From positions 372,001-436,000 of the forward strand of contig BCIK01000003.1 of NCBI GenBank assembly GCA_039545295.1: a stretch of 64,000 nt of DNA, in the 5' to 3' direction. The notes under the pieces are model-generated. The model ran no database searches, was not told where the DNA came from, and saw nothing but the letters and a program-made list of their open reading frames with translations. The translations under genes were made by a program, and so were the position numbers. The stretch comes from Udeniomyces pyricola. Its lineage: Eukaryota; Basidiomycota; Tremellomycetes; Cystofilobasidiales; Mrakiaceae. Positions 1-12,275 of the stretch are shown piece by piece (within the stretch, counting starts at the first letter, position 1; each line of letters starts with the position of its first letter).

Positions 1-732
1 GTGTCATAAAACGAGATGTTGGTGTGGTGGTCCTTCTCGATGCCGTCAAACTTGCCGGAATCTCGGTTGCCAAAGTAGGCGAATGTAAGGTTCTTCTTAG
101 ACGTAGGGTACATGGCACGAGAGTGAAGCTCCTCAGAGTCGGGGGCTCGAGTCGTGAGCATCGAGGTCTGTTGGATTGATGCGCAAGATGTGTGAGAACG
201 AAGAGAAGGAATGTGGGAAACAAATCAGAAGCGGGCCTATGTTATGGAGAAAGGCAGACCAGCGAGGTAGGAAGATGGGAGATGTGAAAGGAAAAAGTCG
301 ACTTACGCCCACGCTGTCGATGACGGACATGAGCTCCTGGACCTTGGTCTCGACGCTGACAGACGAGGCTTCGTTCTTCTACATGTCCGCACCGGATGGA
401 AGAAGGTATGTGTATGGTGAGCGAGAGAGGATCATGAAGTCAGTGACGCCACAACGAAGACTGAGCCATGGAACGAACAAGAGTCAGTCGACCCGGAGGA
501 GCAGGAGACCTACGTAAGGATCTTCTTGGGCCTGTTCATTAGAAGAGGGGTTACGGATGGCCGATGTTGAGGTAAACGATCGACGGGACATGTGAGACCG
601 GGAGACGAAGAGGGGCGAAGGGGGAACGGGTGATGATGATGACGAGGGAAGGAGGGGAGAGGCAGAGAAGAGGATGGGCTTGGTGAGCGCTTGTCGAATC
701 GCTGAGGAGCGGAGAACTGTACGAACGGCCAT
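1..732 (-). CDS. BLI-3 / general stress protein 26-like FMN-binding protein (partial)
   Basis: The three visible exons are about 514-732, 307-378 and 1-167, all with GT/AG junctions in frame; the gene runs off the left edge, so the C-terminus is missing. After exon 1 comes KNEASSVSVETKVQEL, then a core reading SMLTTRAP, ELHSRAM, LTFAYFG and KFDGIEKDHHTNISFYD. This matches the split-barrel pyridoxamine-phosphate-oxidase-like fold of the BLI-3/general stress protein 26 family, which binds flavin. The start at 732 (MAVRTVLRSS) gives an unusual first exon of about 73 residues, rich in Arg, Ser and Ala and without acidic residues at first, which looks like a mitochondrial presequence; I infer this and do not know it for the family. 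Substrate unknown. Family assignment fairly sure; localisation unsure. Confidence 0.75.
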
Positions 733-1215
733 AATGTATAGATTTGGTGAGTGGGTTGGAGTTGATTTGGGTTGGTGGAAATGAATATGCAGGTGATAGT
801 GGTGGTAGGAAGTGGGAAAGCAAAGAGATGGAACGATCATCATCATGGCGCTGCTCCCTCTCCAGCCGAGAGCACTTCGCAATCATTCCATGACGTCAGC
901 GCCTAAATCGCCTCTTATTTGCTTTTCTTCTTTTTTTTTTCTTCTTGTTCTTCCCATTTGTCCCTCTATATATCCTCTGATCCTTTACTGTTTGACAATC
1001 CTTGAAATAAATCTCACCCAGACTCTGCTTTGGTCGCTTGCATCCACTCCCTAACACTTCCATCTATCAATCCTGAGCCGACGTCATCTGTCAGATCGAC
1101 ACAATCATCAAAACAAGCAAGCACTCTCATTGGTCAGCATCACACCCTCCTTCTCGAGTCGTCACTTACCCGCCTGCTTCGATACACCTACCCCCTTGCG
1201 CGAATCTCTGTCCGA

Positions 1216-3256
1216 CTACTCATATCGTCCATTCGGAACAGGAGTACTCACGATCAACCTTCCGCCATCGACGACAAGGACGGCGGCGTTCATGTAGCCT
1301 CCCGCTGCCGAGCCGAGCATGATCATGACACCGGCGATCTCTTCCTCCTTACCCGGTCGACCCTGTGATCAAAACACCCAGCGTAAGTACAATCGAACCA
1401 TACAAGATGTTTAGGGCTAGGAACGCGAGATGCTCGTCTGGGGAAGGCATGGAAAGGATACTTGTAAGATGAATCAATGATACGGACGAGAGGGATGGAC
1501 TCGTAAGCCTTCGCAATGGGCGTTTTGTCCATCTCTTCAATCGAAGTCGCACCCGTCATCTGATTTTTTTGTTGCCATTCCATGAAGTGGAGGTGAAATA
1601 AAACAAGTCAGATTGAGATGATAGTTGGCATGTCAATAAAGGATGAGAGGAGGACTTGCGTACCTCAGTCGGGACTATCAATTGAAGCAGAAAAAAAAGA
1701 AAGAAAAACGAAACCATCGAACAAGGCGATACAACGGGCGCGCAAAGAAAGAAATGTCATAAATTCCACAGGAAAAAAGGAGAAAGAACATGGGTCAACA
1801 TGTCATCTTAAAGCGTGAAAGGTTTTGGCCAGCTTATCGAACAACAAGCCGACGGCTGCAGCCATCGCGAGAGCGAGCGGCCAACCGTCATCGCAGAGCA
1901 GGGTCGAAACGTACAGAGACCAGGAAGAATCGTATTACATGTCTGAAGAGAACAAAGACGAGGAGGGCCGTGTCAATCATCAAGCGACCTAACAAGAACA
2001 GAAGCAAAAATTGAAACAAAGGCTTATATCTCTCAAGCTAGCTCTCCTGTCACATTTCTGAGGCTTGTCCAGATCTGAAGCTGAGCCCCGGATAACTTCT
2101 CTACTATCTCAAACTGACCACTTTGTACGGCAACAACTTGGACGCCAGGATCTTGGTCAACTGGAGCGCGGCCGCTTTCGAGCTGTTGTAAGCTGCGCCG
2201 CCGATGTGTCGCTCCATCGAGAGCGCACCGATCGACGAGACATTGATGATTCTCGGAGAGGACGATTGACGAAGCAAGGGAAGGAATCCAACAGCTGTCA
2301 CGAAAGGAGTCACGAGATGAGTATGAGAATAGGACAAAAAAAAAACCACCACCAGATAGGCGAGAAAATCCTCCCCGAAGGGTTATACTCACCCATAAAA
2401 TAATGCGAAATGGTGTTGACATCGAATGACTTGGAAAAATCGCTCCTGGCAAAACAAACGTATCAGGATTAGGATTCTCCAAATTGCGCTTCCTGCCATT
2501 CTACACCACCATCACCACCACCTTACACCATCATCATGAACAAAACGATTTGAACAGAGAGAAAGAGAAGGAAAACTCCCCTCAGACGCTTACTCACCAT
2601 TCGACTTTCCACAGATCCTCCTCGAGGTTTTCTTGATCGTCCGGATCACACGCATCCTGAGGACTCCTATCGATTCCGCCGTTGTTGATGAGGACGTCGA
2701 GTTTCGTCGCGCCCGTGGCACGGTAAGCCTCGATGAGGGCGGTGATGGTCTCTTTCGACCCGACGTCGCCTTGCAGACTAACGGGATAAAAAATTCCATG
2801 CGATGACTTCATCGTTAGTGCACGTGATGTGGAGAGTCTAGAACATAGAGCCCAAGAAAGGCCAAGAAGATTAGTATTGCTCGTTTATATGGTGTCACAC
2901 GTACACAGTGATGGATCCTTTCGAGCCGGCTGTCTTAAGACCCTCCATCGCTTCATCCTTGGTTGACTCTAAAGCCTCTTTCCGACGCCCGACGATGTAA
3001 ACCTGCGCGCCGTTCAACGCATCTAGAACCCCGAAAGAAGAAAGAGGCGAGACGAGGTCAGCAAGTCGCCACGACTTGGGGGCGATCGACCAGCTACCGC
3101 TGACAATCATGGAGGTTCGACCTGATTAAGAGACGCTGCGTTGCGCGTACAGGCTTTGGCCGTGATGGACCCGAGACCGGAGCCGCCACCAGTTATAAGA
3201 ACGTGCTTATCCTGAACATTATAGATGGATGCGATGTTGAGGTGAGAGAGCGACAT
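1216..3256 (-). CDS. Short-chain dehydrogenase/reductase, nine exons
   Basis: Classical NAD(P)-dependent SDR of 296 residues. Exons (read 5' to 3' on the minus strand): 3151-3256, 2905-3022, 2598-2777, 2393-2445, 2119-2294, 1915-1942, 1664-1674, 1488-1559 and 1216-1362; together they are 891 nt and close in frame. Visible motifs are the dinucleotide loop TGGGSGLG near residue 21, VYIVGRRKEAL after beta-2, DVLINNGG (NNGG in place of the common NNAG), the catalytic INVSSIG serine and the YNSSK catalytic Tyr/Lys, then NTILPGLFPTEMTG. The last part is split across a 28-nt and an 11-nt exon. The C-terminal GRPGKEEEIAGV and VVDGGRL blocks are typical of the family. The final exon could splice once more after VVDGGRLI (a GTGAGT follows), so the last 11 residues are less certain. 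Substrate not deducible. Confidence 0.85.
1664..1674 (-). other. 11-nt micro-exon of the SDR gene
   Basis: TAG|TCCCGACTGAG|GTACGC. It supplies most of the residues FPTE in the conserved stretch PGLFPTEMTG and is the only way I found to join exon 1915-1942 to exon 1488-1559 in frame. Its flanks are a TAG acceptor and a GTACGC donor. Confidence 0.7.
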
Positions 3257-4040
3257 GGTCAAGATTGGGGATGCGTTAGGAGTGTGAGAAGTATGATGCG
3301 ATGATTCGACAGGGAAAAGGATCAGCAGCAGCAGCGGCAGTAGGCAGCGGGAAAAGGGACAAGCACAATGACGTCCTCCTCGGATTTCTCCGGTCCCCCT
3401 TTTCTGTTTTATTTTCCTTTTTTATGTCAGTATTTATTCTTCGGCTTTCTCTTTTTCCTTTCGCTCGTTCTCCTATTGTGACATCGAGGACTCCGCATAC
3501 CTTGCATCTTCCTCCAAAGTCTCTGCCAATTCTACGATTACAAAGCGCAACAGTCGTGCGACGGAGAACTGGGCCAAGGGATAAAATCTCCCCTGTAGGT
3601 CAAGAACACTGGCCCACGGTCGCCGGTCGCCGTCAAACAGGCAAATAAGAGCAAACAGCAATATTACAAAGCGGAAAATAAAGAAGAGATGGAAAACAGA
3701 TAGAAGGATGGACAAGAAGAGAGGGATAGGAAAAAAAAGAAGGAAAAGACATGGGGGCCGGGCGATCGGAAAGGGACAACGCAGCAGGAGATGCTTGACG
3801 AGAAAGGTCGAGTTGAAAAACGATGCATTGCATCGCAAGAGCTGAATCAATTGATGAGCCAGTCCCCTTGACCAGGTAGAGAAGAGAGCAGAGGAGTCTC
3901 CGCAAATTGACAACTATCTCAAGAAATAGCGAGCAGCTACTAGTCGAGCGATCCACTGCGTATCAAGACAGGAAGTGAAAGCGAAGGAAGGGGAAGCGGA
4001 AAGGTAAAAAGTAAGCATCAAAACGTCTTCACAAATTGGA
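3257..4040. other. Intergenic: SDR promoter and CAC2 3' region
   Basis: About 780 bp with no coding sequence I can support. Both flanking genes are on the minus strand, so this holds the SDR promoter and the CAC2 terminator. It contains A-rich and T-rich runs but no clear repeat or recognisable element. Confidence 0.5.
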
Positions 4041-7000
4041 TCAACAACACATCTCCGTCGACGAGATCGAAGGGACGTACATATGGGTGAGCTCGACTCT
4101 CCTCTTCTTCTTCTTTGCCTCAGCTGCATCTGCACTGGCGGCACCTCCGCTCTCCAACTCGGTACCCGACGTTGGACCTCCGCCGTCTCCATCGGCCCGT
4201 CTCTTCTTCTCTCCAACGATGACGATCTCCTCGCTGCTGGCAGCAACCAAGGGAGTCGCTTGAGCCCGTTCAATAGCGGGACTCGTAGCTACGCTGCTTG
4301 TGCTACTGCTGCTGCTGGCGATGCCTGGGACGAGACTTGCCGTCAGACCTCGGCCGGCTTGACTATGGCTGTGGCTCGTTTCAGTAGGCAGACTAGATGT
4401 CGTTGAGAGCAAGGTAGGCTTTGCTTGCGAGAGAGATGGAGAAGGCGACGCAGCCGAGTGGGCCGAGGTCGAATGGGACAAGGACGAGGCCAAGTAGGAG
4501 AGTTGCTTTTGATGCTGCTGCGTCGGATGGAGAGTCCCGAGTTCGGCGTTATCAAACACCTGAGTGTGTTTTGAAACAACGGAAGATACGTCAGAGTCGT
4601 CGTTGACTAAAAGAACAAAGGAGTTCGGTCCACGATGTATGACGCACCACGACAGAGCAATACCCGTCAATGGACGACAAAATTAGCGTTTGGCCATCCG
4701 GCGACCTGTCACGAAGAGTTCAAGTGAGGCACTTGGTCAGCGTCGGTAGCCTGATAGGTTACATGCAATCAAGAGCCAGTGGGGGAGATGACTCACCAGG
4801 CGATATCGGTGAACCCAGCGTAGTGAAGGCCAACAAAGATGGCGATGGGACCCGTCTGCTGTGTATCGTATAGGAGAACCGCATCCTGAGTCGCCACGGC
4901 GAAATATAGCCGGTATGGCAGGGCAAATACGGCAGGCGGGTGTGTCGGTGACAAGGGCGACGGTGATGGGGCCGCTGGTGCTAAGGATTGTGGCACGGCA
5001 GGTGAGAGGGTCGGCGTGGTCAGGGAGATGGAAGTCGAAGGTGAAGGAGGTGGGTGCGGTTGTGAGGTTGCTGGGGGGGAAGAACGGGACGGGATGGTCG
5101 TCGCACCAAGCCCAAGCTTAACCTTTCGTTCCTCGCTGCTCTTTTCATCGAGGACGTAAGTAATGGGCTCGGTCGCTGACGAAGCCCCAAGAGCGGCGAC
5201 ATCTCTGAGCTCGTAAAAGATGGGACTGAACTTGACGGCCACACTCGCCGTCTTTTGACCAGGGAGGTGGGCGATGGGAGCGTTGGAGAGGTTCGCACGC
5301 GAGTAGATGTATACGGTCGGCTTGGCACTACCCTCGGCTGCTCGCCTGACTTTGGTCCCTGCCGAGCTCGAAGTATCGTCCGAAGTCGAGGTCGAACCCG
5401 CTCCTGACGCGAGAGGAGGGAATGTAAGGAGCTGGTCGTCAATTTGACCGGCAGGCGTAAGAAGGAGAGCGCCGTCAGGCGAAAAGGTGAGACGTCGAAA
5501 GTAGTGAGTGAACGATTCGTCGCCATAGAGCTTGTTGCCAGTGACGACAGTCCGCGCAGCCGCCGATGGGTTCGTCGCGGGCCGGATAGCAGGAAGAGGC
5601 GAGGGTGAGCGTCCAATCGAACGACCTCGAATCGACGAGGATGCGACCGGAGTGGATCCTGTCGCGCTTCCCGCGGAGGAAATCGAGGTAAAGTTGGGAG
5701 GCGGTGGCGAGCCAGCGCCACCAGTTGACGAAGCAAATGACGACCGACGCGAAGGCGGCTTCATGGAGCCCGACATAGATGCGACAGAAGGGGTGTTAGG
5801 GGTGGAAGTGTTGGGTGTCAAGGGGCCAAACTGTGTGGCCGAGAGCGAAGATAAGTCGTCACCTATGTCGGAAACGGCTGTCGTCGACTCGCTCTCAGAC
5901 ACAGCGGTCGAGGTCTGGCGAAGCAACGCGGGCCGATGAAACGATAAAGACGCTGAGGAAGAAGAGGCTGAGACTACGTGATTGCCTGAAGCTACGTCAT
6001 GTGCGGAGTGCGTCGCCGGAACCAAATTGCTGCTGCCAGAAGGTGTGCGCGAGTGATGAACGTCCATCCTAAGCGAGCGACTGTAAGGGTGAAATTCGAG
6101 CTCGCCGTTTCGTTGGTGGATTCGGTGGATATGAACAGACCTGCAAGAAGTCGTATCACAGGCGTGAAGATAGGAAAAGGAAAAAAAAGAGGTCAGCATC
6201 GATGAGCTGAAATCTACGAAAACCCGCTGGGGACTGGATACCTCCGTCAGCATTAAGCCAAAGAGAGCAGACTAACCGGTCGCTACTCTGTGTGGCAATG
6301 TACTCGTTGAGAGGATCCCAAGCGACACCCTGGACGTAGTGAGAGTGCTCAGCAATCTCTTTGATGCACGTGCCTGGCAAGATGCAGCCAACCCGTTGTC
6401 AGCCAGTCAATTCATGTTTCATCTTCACTCTAATTTACGAGCCAGACGCTACGCACCTGTGACAGCGTCGTATATTCTTGCGGTGTTATCTGTGCTGCCG
6501 ACGATGATATGAGTGCCATCTGGACTCCAAGCGAGGTCGTAGATTTCGTTTGTCGTCGCGCTAGATATGTACGTCATGATAGTCAAGGAAAGTAGCCGAG
6601 TAGCCGAGTAGCCGGTCGAGCACAATCTCAGCTGCAATGCCTCTCTGGTGAATTCAGCGAGAGGAGGGAAGAGGGGGGGGGGGGGGATTAGATACCGACC
6701 GGATCATGAGCTTCATCCTCCACGACTCCTTCTCGCCTTCTTCAAGGCGTGCTGCGTCTGAAAACGCCGTGCCACCCGCCGAGCTCGAGCTTGCCGGGTC
6801 GACGGCTTTCGGGACCCAAAGCAATACGAAGCCATCTAAATGGCCCAAGGAAAAAATGGAGACAGATTGGATTTAACGTGAGTGCGGGTAAATGAAACAT
6901 CGCACAACGCGCTAGGCAAGGATAGAAGCCACCCACCATCTCCCGCAGATGCCAGGCACTCCTCTGTCATGTACATAACCGACATTGTTTTTACCAAACA

Positions 7001-7735
7001 AGTCATAGAAGTGGGGCATAGCGAGGGTTTGGAAGTGACACACTAAGTCAGCAATGATTTCTGACCAAGAAGTCGGATGGAGGCTAAAGCGAGGGCTACG
7101 CAACCCAATCGTGCATAAAGGAGTCACAAGGAGTCCAAAGAGTCCGCCAGCGACGACGGTAGATGGCCTTACCTTTGGGACTCCATCGAACGACGTTGAC
7201 GGCGGAGCTGTGTCGTTTGAGGGTCGAAAGAAATTCCGCTCGAGGATGAGGCCGTGAAGCAGACGCCGAGGACGGGCCGGAGGAGGCGGTCGACGAGGAG
7301 GACGTGGTCGAACCCTCTGGAATGTTGGGATGAATGAGCCAAAGCTACGTGTCGACGAAACAAGCAGTGAGGAAAGAGGTCAGTCGATCTACATTCCTTG
7401 TGACTTTCTCGACAGAACCTGATTGAAGGTGACGATTGGGGACGTATAGAACCGGCAGGCTGGGCTATCAGGCACCAAGCCATACGACTAGGCAGAGGCG
7501 CCCAGGAAGACTGACTGACCCGAACGTTGTTGTCGGCGCCAGCGGTGGCCAGCCTATAACTCCTTCCAGCGGTGGAGGCCTGGTCGCGGTCCTTGGATGA
7601 GGAAGACGAGGTGGATGGAGTGGTGCCTGGGTGAAGGATCCGCTTGAGTTGGGCCGGAGGGTAGGGCTGGAAATCAGAGGAGAAGATGGGAGAGGTTTCG
7701 TGCCAACGGATCTCGAGTGTCTTCAGGAACGTCAT
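4041..7735 (-). CDS. CAC2: Chromatin assembly factor 1 subunit B (p60), WD40 protein
   Basis: Middle subunit of CAF-1, which deposits histones H3-H4 onto newly replicated DNA in the nucleus. The start [20 protein letters not shown] matches the family N-terminus and is chosen over an upstream in-frame Met at 7813. Beta-propeller pieces follow in order over many exons: [115 protein letters not shown] and [18 protein letters not shown] long Ser/Thr/Pro-rich segment (roughly 5500-6100) interrupts the propeller. The tail ends in a lysine/arginine stretch, [11 protein letters not shown], as in other CAF-1 p60 proteins. The stop at 4041 may be replaced by one more splice at GTACGT after ELTHM. Confidence 0.9.
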
Positions 7736-8063
7736 GGAGGAAGGAGGGAGACCGGGGGTGGGTCTGAGTTGATGGTGTGTGTTGTATGTGATAGGAGGAG
7801 ATGATTGAGTCAAAGGTGAGCGATTTGAGGAAGTAGATTAGTTTGAATCAGCCGGGTTCATGGTGCTTGAGGGCGGTGACTTGATGGATTGTATATAGAG
7901 GGGAGGGACTGCTGTAATCGATCTGAGGCAGTAACTTGTATGAGGAGGAGGAGGTGCGTCGTTCATCATCATCATCTGCAGTAGCGACTGCAGTAGCATC
8001 CCCCCATATCCCCATCACCCATCACCTGCATACATTCACAGTCACCCACACAAATCAATCACT
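7736..8063. promoter_or_regulatory. Divergent promoter between CAC2 and RIB4
   Basis: A 328-bp stretch separates two oppositely directed start codons and must hold both promoters. The RIB4 side is rich in short C/A tracts and CATCA repeats close to the ATG. No consensus factor site can be named with confidence. Confidence 0.6.
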
Positions 8064-9296
<1,233 letters not shown>

Positions 9297-9762
9297 AGGA
9301 AAAGAATTAAGGAAGAGACAGGCAGGGGTTAGATGATTTGGGAAGAACTAGAAATTGGAAGCTTGAGTTAGCTCCATCGAAGGGAGAGACATCATTGAGG
9401 CAGGAGGAAGCTTGAGGTGATTTATGCTCAACTACCCTTTGTTGTCGAATGGTAGTGAAAAGTAAAGGGCATCATCACTATAAACTGGAACTGGGCAGCT
9501 TGAATCGAGCTGGCAGCTTCAAATTTGACTTGATTCCAATCAATCTCCATCACTTTCATGACTTGATTTCTGTCACTCGTAAGCACACTGGTACCGCGTG
9601 TCGACTCAGGTCCTCCATCATGTCGTGGCCAATGCGGTATATCACCATACAACCTTCAAATTCGACCACCATATACACATCGCCCCTCACAGTACTTTGT
9701 CATGCAAAAAAAAAAGAAGGAAAGAAAAAAAATTAAAAAAAAAGTTGCATTCAATGAGACTT
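9297..9762. other. Convergent 3' region between RIB4 and CDC123
   Basis: 466 bp between two converging genes. It holds A-rich runs near 9706-9742, which could serve as 3'-processing signals, and nothing that looks coding. Confidence 0.5.
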
Positions 9763-11902
9763 TCATCTCCCATTTCCGGCAATCCCTGTCGTCGTCGTGG
9801 TCTCCTCCTCCGTTCCCACCGCTGCCTCTCTCACTTCCGTCTCCCAAACGCGTTTGAACTCCTCGATGTCTCTCCCGCCGCCGACGAGATGGACGTCGCT
9901 CGGGTAGGCTGGCCAGGCTGGAGCGTTCCTCGCGGCCGCTGGGTGCGATCGGGATTCAATCACCCTTAGTTGCGGGAGCGACGACGTCGAGACCGACGGA
10001 AATTCTATGCGCGAACCTTGAGGAGATGTCGATGATGATGATGAAGAAGAGGAAGAAGTGGGTTCGAGCTCGGTATGGGGTACGAGGAAGGTTTCCTCTG
10101 ACCGTCCTTCCCTGGATGAACCTTCCCTTCCTCCGATCCTCAACCGCACAAACGTCTCTTCCTCGACCATCTCATCTTCCTCCGACGGCGTGTCGAGTCG
10201 CTTGCCTTGAAGGAAGAGCTCGTGGAGTTCTTCGTACCCTTCAAAGAGGAGAGAGGACGAAAGGAAGGGGTGGTAAGGTGAGAAATCGACGATATGGGCC
10301 GAATCGAGTTTTGAGGTGAGGTAGATGTCGAGTACGTCTGGAAGGAGCAGAAGATTTGGAATAGGAGGAGTAGAAATAAGATTGAGAAACAGCCAAAGAG
10401 ACGGGTGGATGGTTGACGTTCGGAAAACAAGGGTGGGCGGGGGAAAGGGGGGGGAGGGATTTGAGAAGTAACATGAGATGAAAGGCAAAGAACAAAACAA
10501 AGATGAAAAGACAGGTCAGATGGTTGATCCCCTCTCAAGGTTCAGTCCGAACCTCACAGATCGACACGTAAACAAAATAATGAAAAGGAGCTATAAGGTG
10601 TAACCCCGCAAGGCACGTACAATCCGGTCCGCCTGCGAACCGTCCGCGGATGGACTGTTCGAAGAAAGTGGAGATGGTTGCACGAAGGATAGCTTGCACG
10701 TCTGGCTGGAGATAGTGTGCGTAGTGGTTCGAGTCGCGTTGAGAGATGCCTTTGGGTGTATAGTTAGCGGGAGAAAAGCGAGAAATGAACGAAAGTGACA
10801 AGAAGTGGGAGATGAAGCCAATGAAGGTAAAGGACGTGAGAATCTTATTCGGGAAAAATCACGGGAAAATATTCGCCTCTATCTCCGCACATCTCTAAGC
10901 CCAGCAGATCGGCACACTCGACTGGCTACACAGCATGATTCTTTAACGAATGAAAAAAAAAAAAAATCCAAAGAACGTACCGACCAGTGTTTCCTCCCTG
11001 ACAAACAGTCTGAACTCTCGCGATCGGTCCATATCGTACCATTTCTTGAGGACGAGTTCAAGACCCAGTTCTTCTCCCTCGTCTTCTCCTTCCAAAGATC
11101 CAACCTCACTCGTAGGATCGGCCGTGGCGATCCCAGATTCATTCGCCTGATCCAGCCCTTCTTCGTTTTGTTCGACCTTTTCCCCACCGACGACCCCTCC
11201 CTCCACGACTCCGACCATCAACCCACTCGCTTTGATCACCAACATAACGTCCTCTGCGCTCGTGCATTTCATCGGCATCGGCAAAGGTAAAATCCACTGC
11301 GCGTCTTGAGGGGCTGTCGAGTTGAGCTTGGGGAATATCCCGGACGGGTGGTACGTCGAGATCGTCTTGTGAAGGAGAGCTGTCAGCGTTGGGAAAGCGC
11401 GAGTCGGGAGTTCAGAGGAAGAAGAAGCAGAGTCCTCGCTATCGTCATCACTGATGTAGAGAGACACGTGTCATGAATATACGGTAGACATGATCAGGAC
11501 AAAGAAAGAAGAGGTTAATGGACGAGCTTGGTTGTATGAATGACGCGGTCATGAGTCCTCCTTGGCTTCTTCCTCTATCCTTCGAACCTTACACAAACAT
11601 AAGCCAATCGATCTATCTCACCTATCGTCTTCTTCCTCTGGTTCGTCCAAAGAAACTCCCTCGGGTAACCTCATGCCATCTTCTCCGAACCAAGCCCGAA
11701 ACGCCTCGAGTTCGTCCGCCCGTTCAAACTTGTGGACGACGCCGCGGATGGAGACCTTGCGGAACGTCGGGTACCAAGCGGAGAAGCGGCAGGCGAGGAG
11801 GGCCGGTGTCAGAAGTAAAGGAACAACAGGAAGGGTTGTTGGAGGGGAAGTTGAGGTCGAGGCCGAGGTGGGGATGGGCATGATGGTTTGCTGGAGAGAC
11901 AT
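9763..11902 (-). CDS. CDC123: CDC123 (D123 family), eIF2 assembly chaperone
   Basis: ATP-grasp-like cytosolic chaperone needed to assemble eIF2 alpha, beta and gamma. Exons 11622-11902, 10981-11450, 10621-10749 and 9763-10337 sum to 1455 nt, or 484 residues. Diagnostic blocks are CRFSAWYPTFRKVSI, FPKLNSTAPQDAQWI, MKCTSAEDVMLVIKAS, LVLKKWYDMDRSREFRLFV, GISQRDSNHYAHYL and DIYLTSKLDSAHIVDFSP|YHPF. An acidic, glutamate-rich segment interrupts the first domain, and a long Ser/Thr-rich tail region lies between LRIGG and the last conserved LRVIES. An internal Met at 11881 is an alternative start; the earlier one at 11902 is used here. The C-terminal TTTTTGIAGNGR is low-complexity. Confidence 0.93.
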
Positions 11903-12275
11903 GGAGAGGAGGAGGGCGTGCGAAAGCGGATTTAGGCGATACTCGACACGCAACTCAGTCCACCAGAAAATATCGGTTATAAACATGACACGTTGATCGC
12001 GAATTTTCACATCCGATTTTCGCTCGTGGCCTTGAACGTTTTCAACAGAGGACACAAGTAGAAATTCAACATTGGTTGACGCATTGCTCTTGTCATGAAG
12101 CACATGAAACCATCGAGGACTAAAAGCACAACGAACCAAGACAAACAAAAACAAACAAAAGGGACCAAGACTCCCTTTCCTTCGCAAACACAGAACAGCC
12201 AGACACTACAAGCTCCATGGAAGAAATCCCTTAAAACCAATCAATCAGCCTAAATGTACACCTGACTTCCAGCCC
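11903..12275. other. CDC123 promoter region
   Basis: 373 bp between the CDC123 start and the 3' end of the next minus-strand gene. No coding evidence. A run of AACAAACAAAAACAAACAAA-like sequence lies near 12140. Confidence 0.45.

Noticed and set aside
5020..5736. Long open frame on the minus strand, arginine and leucine-rich
   Set aside because: Another frame of the CAC2 Ser/Pro segment; its composition is an out-of-frame artefact.
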